A stretch of 64,000 nucleotides of DNA, taken from positions 18,705,529-18,769,528 of the forward strand of contig OX638132.1 in NCBI GenBank assembly GCA_951804985.1. The letters are read 5' to 3'. The DNA comes from Dryomyza anilis (taxonomy: Eukaryota > Arthropoda > Insecta > Diptera > Dryomyzidae). Of the stretch, positions 1 to 11,299 are shown piece by piece; the stretch's first letter is position 1; each line of letters starts with the position of its first letter. The notes below the pieces were generated by a model. The model was not told the origin of the DNA. It made no database searches and saw nothing but the letters and a program-made list of their open reading frames with translations. The position numbers were made by a program, and so were the translations under genes.

Positions 1-684
1 ATTCTCGATTTTGCAGAAACATGTTTCAATGATATATATATGTTTATATGAACAAAAACTTCTATAATATGATTTCAATAAAATAAAGTTATTTTGGAAT
101 AACGAAATGAGTCTTTATTTATTAACTATTTTCTGAATAATACCTGAGTTGTATTATAAAAAACGAATGATATTCGTGATTTTAAAAATGCAAACATGCA
201 ATACATATATTATAAAACTTTAAAAATAAGTTTTTGAAACCATATATTACATTAGTTCTTCTTCTAGGCCAACGATGTACAGTGACATAAATAAAATGAG
301 ATAAAATTAAAGTGTTGCCAGATATTTAAGAAATGTGTTGCGTGCTTAAGTGAATGTGACACATGTTGGGTGCCATAAATAGAACATAACAGATGTTTGC
401 TCAAGTTTGATAGTCATACACGTTAAACTTGCAATGTGTGTCTTACGCGTGCTGGTTTTTTCTTATTCTCTATTTAGTTTTTCATTCTTTTTATCTTATT
501 TTCCCACTCTTTTACCTAATCTGATTGCTTCTTCTTTTTCTGTCTTATCAACGTTGATTATGAAAGCCAACGAGCGCCGTTTTATCACGCATTCGTCATC
601 ATTAAACGACGAAATGGCAACGAGATAAAAGTGTCAGAGGCGATGAGTCGAGAAGCAGCAGCTCCAAACCACCGACCGCAGCTA

Positions 685-735
685 CACTCGGAAAAAATAC
701 CATTCTGTGTTTTTTTTACTATTAAAATTATTGTT
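685..735 (+). mobile_element. CACYCAGAAAAA-type MITE fragment
   Basis: An end fragment (CACTCGGAAAAAATAC, then TACTATTAAAATTA) resembling the left end of the element at 16299-16522. Confidence 0.45.
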
Positions 736-743
736 TTAAACGG

Positions 744-1842
744 TACACGCTGCAAAAAAAGGGCTCCCCAAACATAATTTTGCTTGCATTAACATGTATG
801 TTTGGAATTTTATGTAAACATAATATATAATTGACTGATAAATCATTTGTAAACAGGGCTGTATTGAGGCTTGAACAGTGTTGTAATGAGTTCTGACCTT
901 CATTATAATATCTCGGTAATATTTTAATGTAGCCCCATAAAATGGAGTATGTTCTTATGGAAACATAATAATTACTACATCCAAATAAAATAAATATTTG
1001 AACCGAAAAATAAATATGTTCAAATTAAAACATGATTTTGAACGACCTGAATATAAATTAAGGCTCGCTTTATATTTGGTACAGTTACAGTTGATCTCAG
1101 TAGGGTTTTGTAAAAAAACATGTCAAATTCTGTTTGAAAATCGAAACACTGATTTTTATTTCACATTAGTTTCAGAAATTATGTACTGCACTATATTATA
1201 CTCTGTTACTATTAGTATTTTTTATAACACAATTTATATATTTATCTAATTTACAAATAACAAAATTATTACCGAAGCGAACACATTTTCTCAACGAACA
1301 ACAAGAGGCACGTACGCAGAAAATGCCGAGTTGACACTCGGTGACCGTAGGTAAAAAATTCTGCTTAACGAGTGCCAACTTCGTATACAAGAAGAATGTT
1401 GCAAGAATACACTTATCCAATTTCTTTCTTGTTTGTTTGTAAACATCAATATGTTCAAACGATGGCGTCGGTAGAAAATGCTGCACAACGTTGCCAACTT
1501 CGTCAGTCGATAAATTATCGAATTAAGACGAGCGTTGCGAACAAACGTTGTATATAGATTTGATTAGCATTTTCTGTGTTTCGAAACATAGTTTTAACCA
1601 AGTACATTGCCAAGAAATAGTTTATTCAAATGCAATTAAAATTTTATGTTGGTATTGTAACATATTTATGGTAAATTAGACAGATTCTGCTGGACAATAT
1701 AACAATGTTTACACGTGAGCAAAAATAAATTCAATTTCGATTATAATTTAATTAGACTTCATTCCTAATACATGTATGGTAATTTCGTATTACTTTTTAA
1801 TTACATTCAAACATATTCAAACAAATCTTTTCTATCCGTGTA
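744..1842 (+). repeat. Dispersed repeat, copy 1 (internally deleted)
   Basis: Closely similar to 22132-23607. Both begin TACACGCTGCAAAAAA and end ATCCGTGTA, so the outermost six bases (TACACG/CGTGTA) are inverted. This copy lacks about 257 bp and a further 35 bp that are present in the other. It is non-coding as it stands. Confidence 0.8.
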
Positions 1843-2157
1843 AATATCATCAAAATACTACAAAATAATATTTAAGTTTATATCGTCGTTGTTGAACGAT
1901 AAGTCATCAAATACATTTTAAAAATGCCAAATATTCATTTACAAAATTCTTTATAGATCTGTCAATTTTTAATCGATGATATCAATTTATTTACCACATA
2001 GTATGGAAATGTAAATCTATCAATTGATATTTCAACTTTAAAAATTCAACAATTAAATTTCATATTATTAATCAACAAACTCGAAATTTAAGTTTTTCAT
2101 AAAATGTATTTGGTGTCTTTTCGTTATACAACGACGATATATAAATATTAATTTTAA

Positions 2158-2222
2158 GGTATACTATGAAATAGAGAACAGTAGTCCTATTGATCAATTT
2201 TAGTGGTATTTTTTCTGAGTGT
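2158..2222 (+). mobile_element. CACYCAGAAAAA-type MITE fragment
   Basis: Matches the right end of 16299-16522: GTATACTAT, CCTATTGATCAATTTTA and the terminal TTTTTTCTGAGTGTA. Confidence 0.6.
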
Positions 2223-3404
2223 AATCTACAACAAAAGACACAAAATACAGGGGACATACATAAATGCGATTTAAGGCGTTCGTGTGAATGAGCGCATAAA
2301 TTTTTCTTAGAAAGTGTCAAGGCGATACCAGCGATAATTTCATCATGATAATGGCGAGAAAACGAAGTAGACGAAAATAAAAAAAAAAATCTATAGAAAA
2401 AAATGCAGAAATATATGAAAGAATAGCCAAATTAAATGTATTTTTTATAATGCAAACCGTAAAAACATTCTAAAAGTTTTCAAAAGGAAATTTTTTGTAT
2501 TAATAAAATTTTAGTTATATTACTCAAAAATAATTTAATACTATTCAAAAATATTTACCTATTAAAATAATAATATTTTACGTTTTATTGCTAAAACTAT
2601 TGAAATAATATCAAAAAACTATAAATTCTATGTTTTTTTATACAGAGTGCATTTAATAAATAACACAAACTTTTGTTAAATTAAAGCATTAACAAATTTC
2701 AATAAAATGTATTTATTAGAAATTCTTAGTAGCTGCTTTATGCGCCTACAAAAAATAAGCTTTCAAAGCAAATTTAAATTTACACAGATTTTGCAAATTT
2801 AAAATTATTATAATCAGTTGTGATTATAAGTAATTGCTTTGGCTGCCTAATGCCTAAAAGGCATATTTTCCGTCTTTCACTTATTCCTTCTTTAGGTAAT
2901 AAATTTTAATGTGCTGCCTAAATAAGGATTATAGGCGCGGCGTAAATTTCTACGCAGTTTCCTTTTGCACTGTCGTTAAATTATTTTTAATTAAAAATAG
3001 CCAAAACAAAAACCAAAACGGATGATATCAAAATTTATGTTTTCCGCGTTTAATTCAAGCGCAAAAGTTGAGTTCGGGCGTAAATAGTCAGAGTTTGGTT
3101 AAAACAAAAAAAAAAAAGGGTGGGTGGGTAACGTGTGACTAGATTTGTAAAAGTTCTGTGTTCGCGACAAGGCAGCCACTTGTAATGTATTAAATTGTTG
3201 AGTGAAAGAACCACACAACACAAAGCAATAATTAGACGGTGTTTTTTTTAATTTTAATAACCCTAAGAATTTTATATAATTATTTAATTATTGTTTAGCA
3301 ATTGTATAAAATTTATGGTTTGTAACTTTATAGCAATTTTAAAGGAAGTGTTCGGAAACTGAAGAGTAACTATTTTTCAACTTCATAGTAACTATTTAGT
3401 GAGT

Positions 3405-4618
3405 GCAACTGTATAACAAATATATAGCAACAACTGTAAATCAACTGTATGGAAACAGTACAGCAACTGTACAGCAACTGTATCGCAAATGTACAGCAAC
3501 TGTATAGTAACTGTATAGTAATTGATCAGCAACAGTATAGCAACTGTACAGCAACTGCATAGCAACTGTATAGCAACAGTATAGCAATTGTACAACAAAT
3601 GTATAGCAACTGCATAGCAACTGCATAGCAACTGTACAGCAACTGTATAGCAACCGTATAGTGCCTGTATAGGAATTGAATAGCAACTTATAACTGTATA
3701 GCAATTGTGTGGCAACTGTATGAGAACTGTTTATTAACTTTACATCATTTACACATCAATTATATAGCTGCTGTATCGCATTTCTATAAAAACTGTATAG
3801 CAATTGTATAACAACTGTATATGAACTAAATAGCAAATGTATATCAACTGAATAGCAACCGTATATTAACTGAATAGATTCTGTATAACATTTGTGTAAG
3901 GACGATATAACAACTGTTTAGCTAATGTAAAGTAAATGTATATCAATTGTATAGCAACCGTATAGTGCATGTATAGGAATTGTATAGCAACTGTATAACT
4001 GCAATGCAATTGTGTGACAGCTGTATGGGAACTGTTTATTAACTGTATATTATTCGCACATCAACTATACAGCTACTGTATCGCATTTATATGACAACTG
4101 CATAACAATTGTATAACAACTGTATATGAATATAATATATCAACTGTATAGCAACCGTACAGAAACTGAATATATTCTGTATAAAATTTGTGTAAGAACG
4201 ATATAACAACTGTGTAGCTAATGTAAAGGAAATGTATATCAACCGCATAGCAATTATATATACTGTGTAACAACTGTATAGCAATTGTATCACAAGCTAT
4301 TGTGTTGTAATTTTATGACAACTGTATATCAACTGTATAGAAATTGTATAGAAACTGCATATAAAATGTATACCAACTATCGAGCAAATGCATAATATCA
4401 ACAGTTTGCAACTGTATAGCACTTGTATAGTAAATGTATGACAACTGTATAGCAACCGTATATCAACTGTATAGCAATTGCTTATCAACTGTGTAGCAAC
4501 TGCACAGAAACTGTATAGCACTTGTATAGTAAATGTATGACGAATGTGTTATAACTGTATATCAACTGTATATCAACTGTATTGCAACTGCATATCAACT
4601 GTATAGCAAATATACAGC
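3405..4618. repeat. 11-bp minisatellite (AACTGTATAGC)n with longer period
   Basis: About 1.2 kb of degenerate 11-bp units such as CAACTGTATAG. A larger block starting GAACTGTTTATTAAC at about 3726 recurs at about 4029, so an approximately 303-bp unit has also duplicated. The frames open through it (Leu/Tyr/Cys/Thr-rich) are by-products of the repeat. Confidence 0.92.
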
Positions 4619-6309
4619 CATTCAAAAAAAAAATCGAATTTTGCAAATTTATATGCTGCATCGGACAAAGTTAATAAAATATATAAAAAAAAACTTTAAA
4701 AATGTTCGAGTCAGAAGAAAATGCAAAAAATTCGCTATAATTTTGTTGCTTTATATTTTACACTTTTTTTAATTTTTAAATATTTAATAAAACTTTGCAA
4801 TGAATGTGATTATGCTGAATGCAAGCAGTTATTACTTTCTCCGTTGTTGGTGGTGGTTTTATTTATTTTCTTTTATTTTTATTTATTTCTATTTTTGTAA
4901 ATGCTTAATGTTGACAAGCGGAATCAGCAACAAAATGCGACAAAACGTAATAATGTCGGCACAGTTTATGGCGGCAAGTGTGCCCAACGGCAGTTAAGCT
5001 GTAAACGGAAACGGAAATAAGAATGACAAACATGGCGGCGATGGCGACGGCGACATCGTTCGTTGAAGTAAATAATTTAAGCGTGCTCTGTTCTTTTTTT
5101 TTCTTTGTGTTGGGCTGCCGGCATTTGCCTGCCAACCAACCGACCGACCAAGTTAACTCATTAATTTTGTTCAGTTTTTTGTAGCTTTATTTTTGAAATA
5201 CGTTAAGAGCGCTTGTTTGTTAGCTCGACTAACATTATTCCGACGCGCATATTTATCATTGTTTGGTCAGAACGCAAGATTTATTTATGAGCTAAGTAAC
5301 AAAAAAAAAAGGCGGAAGTATTTGTCTGCTATTTGAACAGCATTAAACATTTAAAACTTTATTGTATTTTGTAAAAAAAAAACAACAATATACGGTTGTA
5401 TACGGTGCGCTCTTTTATGTATCATTGTGTGCTCCATTTTATTTGGTATTAGGCAAATGGTTCTGCTTAAAGTCATAATTATGGCTAAAAGTTAAGTAAT
5501 TCGAGTACCGCCATTTGGTGTGCTCCATTTAATTGAGTGCAGTTGGGGCACAATGCATAAAACAAATTTGCCACGAAGTATGTAATTACTTGAATAATCC
5601 ATTTTATGTGAAGCCTTTTTATAATTAGGTAACTTTTGCAATGATTATTATAGAATTAAATTACATTATGTTTTTAAATCAAAATCGAAAATGTCGATTT
5701 AAAATTGTTCATGAAAAATCTTACTGAATAGAAGTGGATTTTTAATAAATTACCTATGTAATAAATTTAAATAAAACTTATTTACTTCAAGTTTAAATAA
5801 AAAAATATTTAATTTAAATAAAAAAGACTACCTGTCAAAAACGTGTCGAAAAGCATTGAGATTTATTACTTTTTTATTAAATTTAATTTTTTCCCTCAGT
5901 TCCCTAATTCAGCGGTATTGCATTGTCGACGATATGCCTTTAAAAATGTATATACATTTTTTGTCTACAATCATAACATTTAATATACTATTTATAATTT
6001 TGAAACACATGAATGATGACATTACTCAAAAAATGTTTGAAAATGCGCTGTCATTCAAATTGACTGATTAATTGTTTGATTATTATGGATGAATCATCAA
6101 TGGATTATTCATGACTTGTTGCATAATAAAATTAAGTGAATTTAAAATGTTGTGTTCCATATTATAAAATTGACTGAATAATTAACTAGTTACTATTATT
6201 GCAAATTATTATAAAATATACAAGCATTTTATGAACACAGTCATAGCGCATATTTTGAAAAGTTAATTTGAGCTTTGATATATACATATATACATATCGC
6301 CACTATCAT

Positions 6310-6745
6310 GCCAAAGGCGCGAATTTGTAATTTTTGACATTTGCGTTTTTTTACATTTTTGAATGTAGTTTTTCCTCAAGTATACTGTGCCAAAATCGTG
6401 TGTGGTTTTGTTGGATATTTATAGCCACAAAAGCCAAACCAAAAGGGCAAATACGAAAAATTGAAAATATTGTCATGCCAAAAGGGCGAATCTTTTCGTG
6501 TTTTTGCCATAACTTTTGATTGGTATAAGATAAAATAGTTGTGTAAAGGTATTAATTGTTTATTTTTAAAGCACCTATCGATCACCATCATTATTTTAAA
6601 ATATTTTTTGAATTTTTATCATTTGCAAGAAAAATGTTTGGCAAATTAATTTTAAAGAAGTATGCCAATCGATAGGTGCTTTGAAAACAACTATTTTATC
6701 TTGCGCATATAAAGAGTTATAGCATAAAAAACAAAAACATTTGCG
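6310..6745. repeat. Block related to the 171-bp satellite family
   Basis: Shares with 26671-27735 the segments AAAGCACCTATCGAT (inverted as ATCGATAGGTGCTTT), AAAGGGCGAATCTTTTC and ATAACTTTTGATTGGTATAA. The two halves (about 6470-6590 and 6660-6740) face each other. Confidence 0.75.
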
Positions 6746-6854
6746 TTATGATCAGTTTTTTCAGACAACATTAATATATATTTCTAAAGATTAAAAATAA
6801 TCATTGATATTAAAATAACGGACACATTTTAATTATTGTATAAGGGTCTTTTTG

Positions 6855-7197
6855 TAGCGTCGGTAGCTCGTCTGGTTGGTGCGTTGGACTACGAGCGAAA
6901 ACTCGCTGGTGCGTTCGACTACAAGCCGAAAGGTCCGCGGTTCGATCCCCAGCGACTGCCAACATCTTTTTCATAGAAATCATTTTTCTATACCGCGGTA
7001 CCTCTCGGCAGTAAATGGCAAACCAACGAGAGTAAAACATTGCCTATGAAAATCACTCACTCGCCGTTCGGATTCGGCAATAAACTGTAGGTCCCACCAA
7101 TTTGACCAAATAAAGCACGCACAGCTCAAATGGCGAGAGAAGAGAGCTCGGCCTAAGTTCTTATAGGACTGTAGCGCCAAACCATTATTATTATTAA
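6855..7197 (+). mobile_element. tRNA-derived SINE, copy with duplicated anticodon arm
   Basis: The head resembles a tRNA (CGGTAGCTCGTCTGGTTGG as A box, GGTTCGATCCCC as B box). The body (TTCGGATTCGGCAATAAACT) and tail (GGACTGTAGCGCCAAAC, then ATT repeats) are shared with three other copies. The anticodon-arm segment GGTGCGTTGGACTACGAGCG is followed by a second version GGTGCGTTCGACTACAAGCC. Confidence 0.85.
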
Positions 7198-7376
7198 ACA
7201 AGTGTGTTCTATTATCCCGTTCGGAACCAAAAAGATACATTTAATATCATATTCAACTAACACATTTTTTAAAAAAAGTTGTATCCTCTGTTCCTAAATC
7301 TGAATTTGCACGGCATTTTCAAAAAATGTAAACATCGATTTCCGAAAAATTCTAGAAAATTTTTGATGGGATTTGA

Positions 7377-7590
7377 GAAAAAAAAATTCACTAAAATCCC
7401 ATTAAAATTGGTCAATAGGACAATTATTGATTTAATAGTATACACAAAACAAATATTTTCATATAAACTCAATGGCAATGTCATGGTATTTTGTTGTTTT
7501 AATGATATTTTCCGATTAAAATAGTAATATATACTATTGACTATTTTTAAAAGTAATATACTATTATTTATATAGTATTTTTTTCTGGGT
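7377..7590 (-). mobile_element. CACYCAGAAAAA-type MITE, near-full copy in reverse orientation
   Basis: Reads as the reverse complement of 16299-16522 along its length (CCATTAAAATTGGTCAATAG, AACTCAATGGCAATGTCATG, end TTTTTTCTGGGTG). Its left terminal repeat is decayed. Confidence 0.75.
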
Positions 7591-8174
7591 GGACCGTCCG
7601 GAACTATCCGACCAAAAGTGTAAAACCACATAAAAAATATAAAAAAAACATATTCCCAAAAATAGTGAATAAAATGGAAAAAACATCTTGAAATTCGAAT
7701 CGTACATCACTTTTCATTTCGTAATAATGATTAATAATATTGTCAGATACAAAATTGGTTTTAGAAAAAAATCATAGTGTATATTTCCATCGAAACGTCC
7801 GGAATTATTCTGTGATTTATTACGAAATAAATATAAACTTTAGGAACAAAGTTTACAAAAATTAGTTCAATTGTCTCAACTAACTTTTTATATTATTAAA
7901 AAAAAAATAAGGAAACAAAAGTTGTGCCATCCATGATTTATGCCATCTGTGATTTATTATGAAAAAAGTATACATTTTAAGAACAAAGTGTAAATTTACA
8001 AACAAAGCACATGATTTCGGTTATTTTTTTAAATAATTAAAAAAAAATATTTTGTACGCAAAATCGCTGACTTTTTGGAATTTTCATATGAACTTCGACA
8101 TGCTCTTCCGTTTTTGTCCTTATGGATTGATCATTATTTAAATTATGTCTTTTGATCTATCATTTAGAATTCTC

Positions 8175-8468
8175 TAATAATAATAATAGTTTGGCGCTAC
8201 AGTCCTGTATAGAATTTCGGCCGAGCTCTCTCACCATTTTGAGCTGTGCGTGTTATATTTGTACTCAAAGTGGTGGGACCTACAGTTTATTGCCGAATCC
8301 GAACGGCGGGTGAGAGCTTTTCATAGGCAATGTTTTACTCTCGTAGTTTTGCCATTTACTGCCGAGAGGTAGCGCCTTATAGAAAAATGTTTCTATGAAA
8401 AGATGTTGTTAGCCCCAGTCCAGGCTTGAACCGGGGACCTTTCGGCTCGCAGTCCAACGCACTAACCA
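8175..8468 (-). mobile_element. tRNA-derived SINE, head-truncated copy
   Basis: On the minus strand it runs GGTTAGTGCGTTGGACTGCG, the B box GGTTCAAGCC, the common body, GGACTGTAGCGCCAAAC and the TTATTATT tail. The first bases of the tRNA head are missing. Confidence 0.85.
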
Positions 8469-8539
8469 CAGAAAATAAAGTAAATTCATTAAATTTTATT
8501 TGAAATATTAAAGTTTTAAGCGTACGTCTCAAGAAATAC

Positions 8540-9412
8540 TTTGTGGCAACTTAAGTGGTAGCCACACAGTTGCTATTAAAGTGTTTGTTCTAAATCATGC
8601 GAAATATACTTATTTGCCACCCAATTGAAAAAGCCCCGGGGTGAGGCTTAGTTGCCACAAATTTTGATCCATTAAAATTTTGCTTCACCTAATTGGAACT
8701 TGAACTGTATTTTTAACTTGAACTGTAATTTATGTGTAGATTTAAAATAAAAATAATAAAGATAAAGTGCTATTGACGTGAATGTTTGTTCTGTAATAAA
8801 AAATATGCATGGCATATTAATAGAAGTCTTTACGAACAGAGTTTTGTAAAAAATACAACTCGTATTTAACAAACGATTTAAGTTGGCGGGTTAAACCTTA
8901 TATCCTACCCGCTCTAATTTTTATGCGCAACCAAAAAAATGCAATTTGTGCAATTTATTAAAATTGTGATATTTTTTATGTTTTAAATTATACTTTTGCG
9001 AATGTAAATTTTTGCAACACAACTTTCCATAAACATATGTAGTGGATGTTATAAATAGGTCGTGTATAATAATATCCATTAATTAAATTTTAAAGTTACT
9101 TAGCTACATTATATATAAACATGTTCCTATTAGGTTCTACATTCTATAATTGCCACATATATGGAACATAAGACATTTAATAATTTACCACTTTTTGCCA
9201 CTTAATAGCAACCAAGTTCACTCCGCACTTTATTGTATATGTACCATTAACAGAATAAATGACTTATTTGTCACAGCATTGCGGCATATTATTGCGTCTG
9301 TTCCATGCATATTATTAGTCACCTCTTTAGGACTACATATTATTAGTTTGCAACACATCAAAGGTACACAAATGCCACAATAGTTTGTGGCAATTGTCGA
9401 GTCGTGTTTGCC
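8540..9412 (+). repeat. TTGCCAC-rich dispersed repeat, copy 1
   Basis: Shares with 55318-55884 the stretches TTAAAGTGTTTGTTCTAA, ATATACTTATTTGCCACCCA, AAAGCCCC and GTGAGGCTTA, then later TTGCCACATATATGG and TGTGGCAATTGTCGAG. This copy carries extra AT-rich sequence in the middle (about 8700-9140). Confidence 0.75.
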
Positions 9413-9898
9413 AGGAAATATGGGGAACACCTAAATTGTTTGGGACATATGAAATGAGATCAGCATATTCTCTTCTCAAACGTCGTATACTAGATATTAG
9501 TATGAATTTTATTTTTTTGAGTTATGACAGTTTCGAAGTAAATGGTATAAAAAAATAATTAAAATTTAGATAACACCAAAAATTTGATAAGTAGGATACT
9601 TGTAATAGTTTGGTTTTATGTTATGAAGAACCTAGACCGTGTCTTAATTCTCGATTTGAGATGTGCGTTTTTTATTTGTTTGTTTTATTTTCGGAGTATG
9701 AGTAAGAAACACTTCAGTAATACTCTTCATGATTTATCATATTTAAAGGTAGTCATCGAAGAATCTAAAACAAATCCGATATCGTAACGTGTAAACGGGA
9801 TAAAATAGTAAAAACGATATATAAAGAAAATCTGTTTTGAAATATGAAATTATCAACTGGGATCGGTAAAAATTCCTGGTATTGGGTGTACTTCATAC

Positions 9899-11299
9899 CA
9901 GTGACAGTTGTTGTTGGTGGCTGCTGAGGTTGCAAACGCACCCGTTTGCACAGCCAACGCAGATACAAAGGTGGTCCATAATCGCGTGAATTCAAGGTCA
10001 TTGCCAACTGCTGTCGAGCGTAATCACTGCTTTTATTCCTGCTGCTGCTGCTAAAAGACTTCAAAGGATGGGATGTAGTTATAACAATGCTATTGTTATC
10101 GACCATAGATACGAAATGCAAATCATCAATATGTTGAATAGTTGGAGTTTTAATCTCAATATTGGTAGCGCTCAAGATTGGCGAATAAACGTCAGATGTT
10201 GCTATGTTTTTTCCTGTTGTTACTATAGATTCGGTTTTAATTTCCGATTCAGTTGTCAATGCAAAATCAGTTGTTGTTTCTATTGTTGATTGTGTTGTTG
10301 TTGTTGCTACTTTCCTATTTATCGACAACAGCTTAGCATATTCAAGAGAATTGTTGTGATAGTCAGTTGCTTTAGTCGCTGCAATTTTTAATGCTTCTTT
10401 ATTATTTGCTTTACCAGCAACATCTTCGGCTGTAGTCGCAGCAACCACTACATACTGCAATGCAGTTGTTGCATCGTCATCATCATCATGAACACCACTA
10501 GCAACATTGTTAGCAGCAATTGTGTCAATAGCAACAACATGCACATCAGCATCATACTTTGACGTCTGCTGACCCACAACATCATCGTCTATGTCAAAAT
10601 CAGTAACTGCAATATTCTTGTTGCTGACAGTATTCTCAATGTTATGCATAAAGTGTCCATCACGCCCATCAACTTCGTCAAATGTCGCCAGCGTATCAAC
10701 GTATTTTATACCGAATTCATTGCTCTTGACCAGGGTTATGTTTGAAATTGCAACGTCTGTGCCCAGCACTAGTTGCTGCATGTTTTCTTTTTTCCCTGTT
10801 ACCAATGACTTTGTCGCGGTGATGGTTTTGATTATTGTGTCTGTTGTTGCTGCTGTTCTTATTGCATCGTCTGTCAATGCAGCAATATTAGCATCTTCAT
10901 CATTATCGACATCTTTATTATTGTCATCATCATCATCATCAATGATAAAATATTGCGTATTATGTCCTGTATCAGTCATAATTTTGGTGATTTTCATTTC
11001 ATTAGTTTTTTTGTGTTGCATTTCAATTTTGGAATTAAATTTTGTGACTTTCTTTGTCATTGTTTTCACATTCATTTTATTTGGTTTTGTCTGTGACATC
11101 TCTGATGGCATCCTTGAATAAAACTGGTTTTCATTTTGTGATATTTCATCGAACTGTAGCAATTTTTCACAAATTTCATAAAGATATTCGCCCGGATATG
11201 TATCATAAGGTTGTCGCTGATATGTCAATCGATACGATGACGTATCCGGAATCTCATTCACAACATTATTTTCATACTTTTTGTTTAGTTTATTTTGCA
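9899..11299 (-). CDS. Candidate large stalk exon or nested gene: Thr/Asp-rich open frame
   Basis: The minus strand is open from about 11337 down to a TAG at 9765, more than 500 codons, in DNA clearly richer in GC than its flanks. I do not recognise the product. It has a head that looks like ordinary protein (SSYRLTYQRQPYDTYPGEYL). A long Thr/Ala/Val/Asp-rich middle follows, with runs of five or six Asp, and then a basic segment (YLRWLCKRVRLQPQQPPTTT). No ATG occurs in the first 63 codons, which argues for an exon rather than a free-standing start. If spliced from TTAG at 11300 to G|GTATGA at 9893-9898, it is 1401 nt, phase 1-1, and would extend the lipophorin receptor stalk in frame. The proposed acceptor has a poor pyrimidine tract. 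Alternatives are an exon of a nested gene or a non-expressed open frame. Confidence 0.5.

Larger units (their letters stand above)
1..9898. other. Stalk-side intron or downstream non-coding region, left part
   Basis: No transmembrane or NPxY-tail exon was recognised here, so the receptor's 3' end should be further left. The stretch holds a dispersed repeat (744-1842), MITE pieces (685-735, 2158-2222, 7377-7590), an 11-bp minisatellite (3405-4618), a satellite-related block (6310-6745), two SINEs (6855-7197, 8175-8468) and a Diptera-type dispersed repeat (8540-9412). 4800-5300 is of higher complexity, with GC-rich runs such as GGCGGCGATGGCGACGGCGA, but contains no convincing exon. 1850-2150, 2230-3400 and 5300-6300 show only AT-rich unique-looking sequence. 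Confidence 0.6.

Noticed and set aside
3392..3715. Tyr/Cys/Leu-rich minus-strand frames
   Set aside because: Arise from the 11-bp AACTGTATAGC minisatellite in several frames at once.
4905..5135. Minus-strand frame with a hydrophobic run (VAVAIAAMFVILISVSVYSL), considered as the missing transmembrane exon
   Set aside because: No acceptor in the right phase precedes it, the strong acceptor-like TTTACAG lies after the run, and no stop-transfer or NPxY tail follows.
10591..11121. 176-codon plus-strand frame opposite the Thr/Asp-rich frame
   Set aside because: A shadow of the longer minus-strand frame; its Ser/Val/Leu-rich composition is what the complement of Asp/Thr/Asn codons gives.
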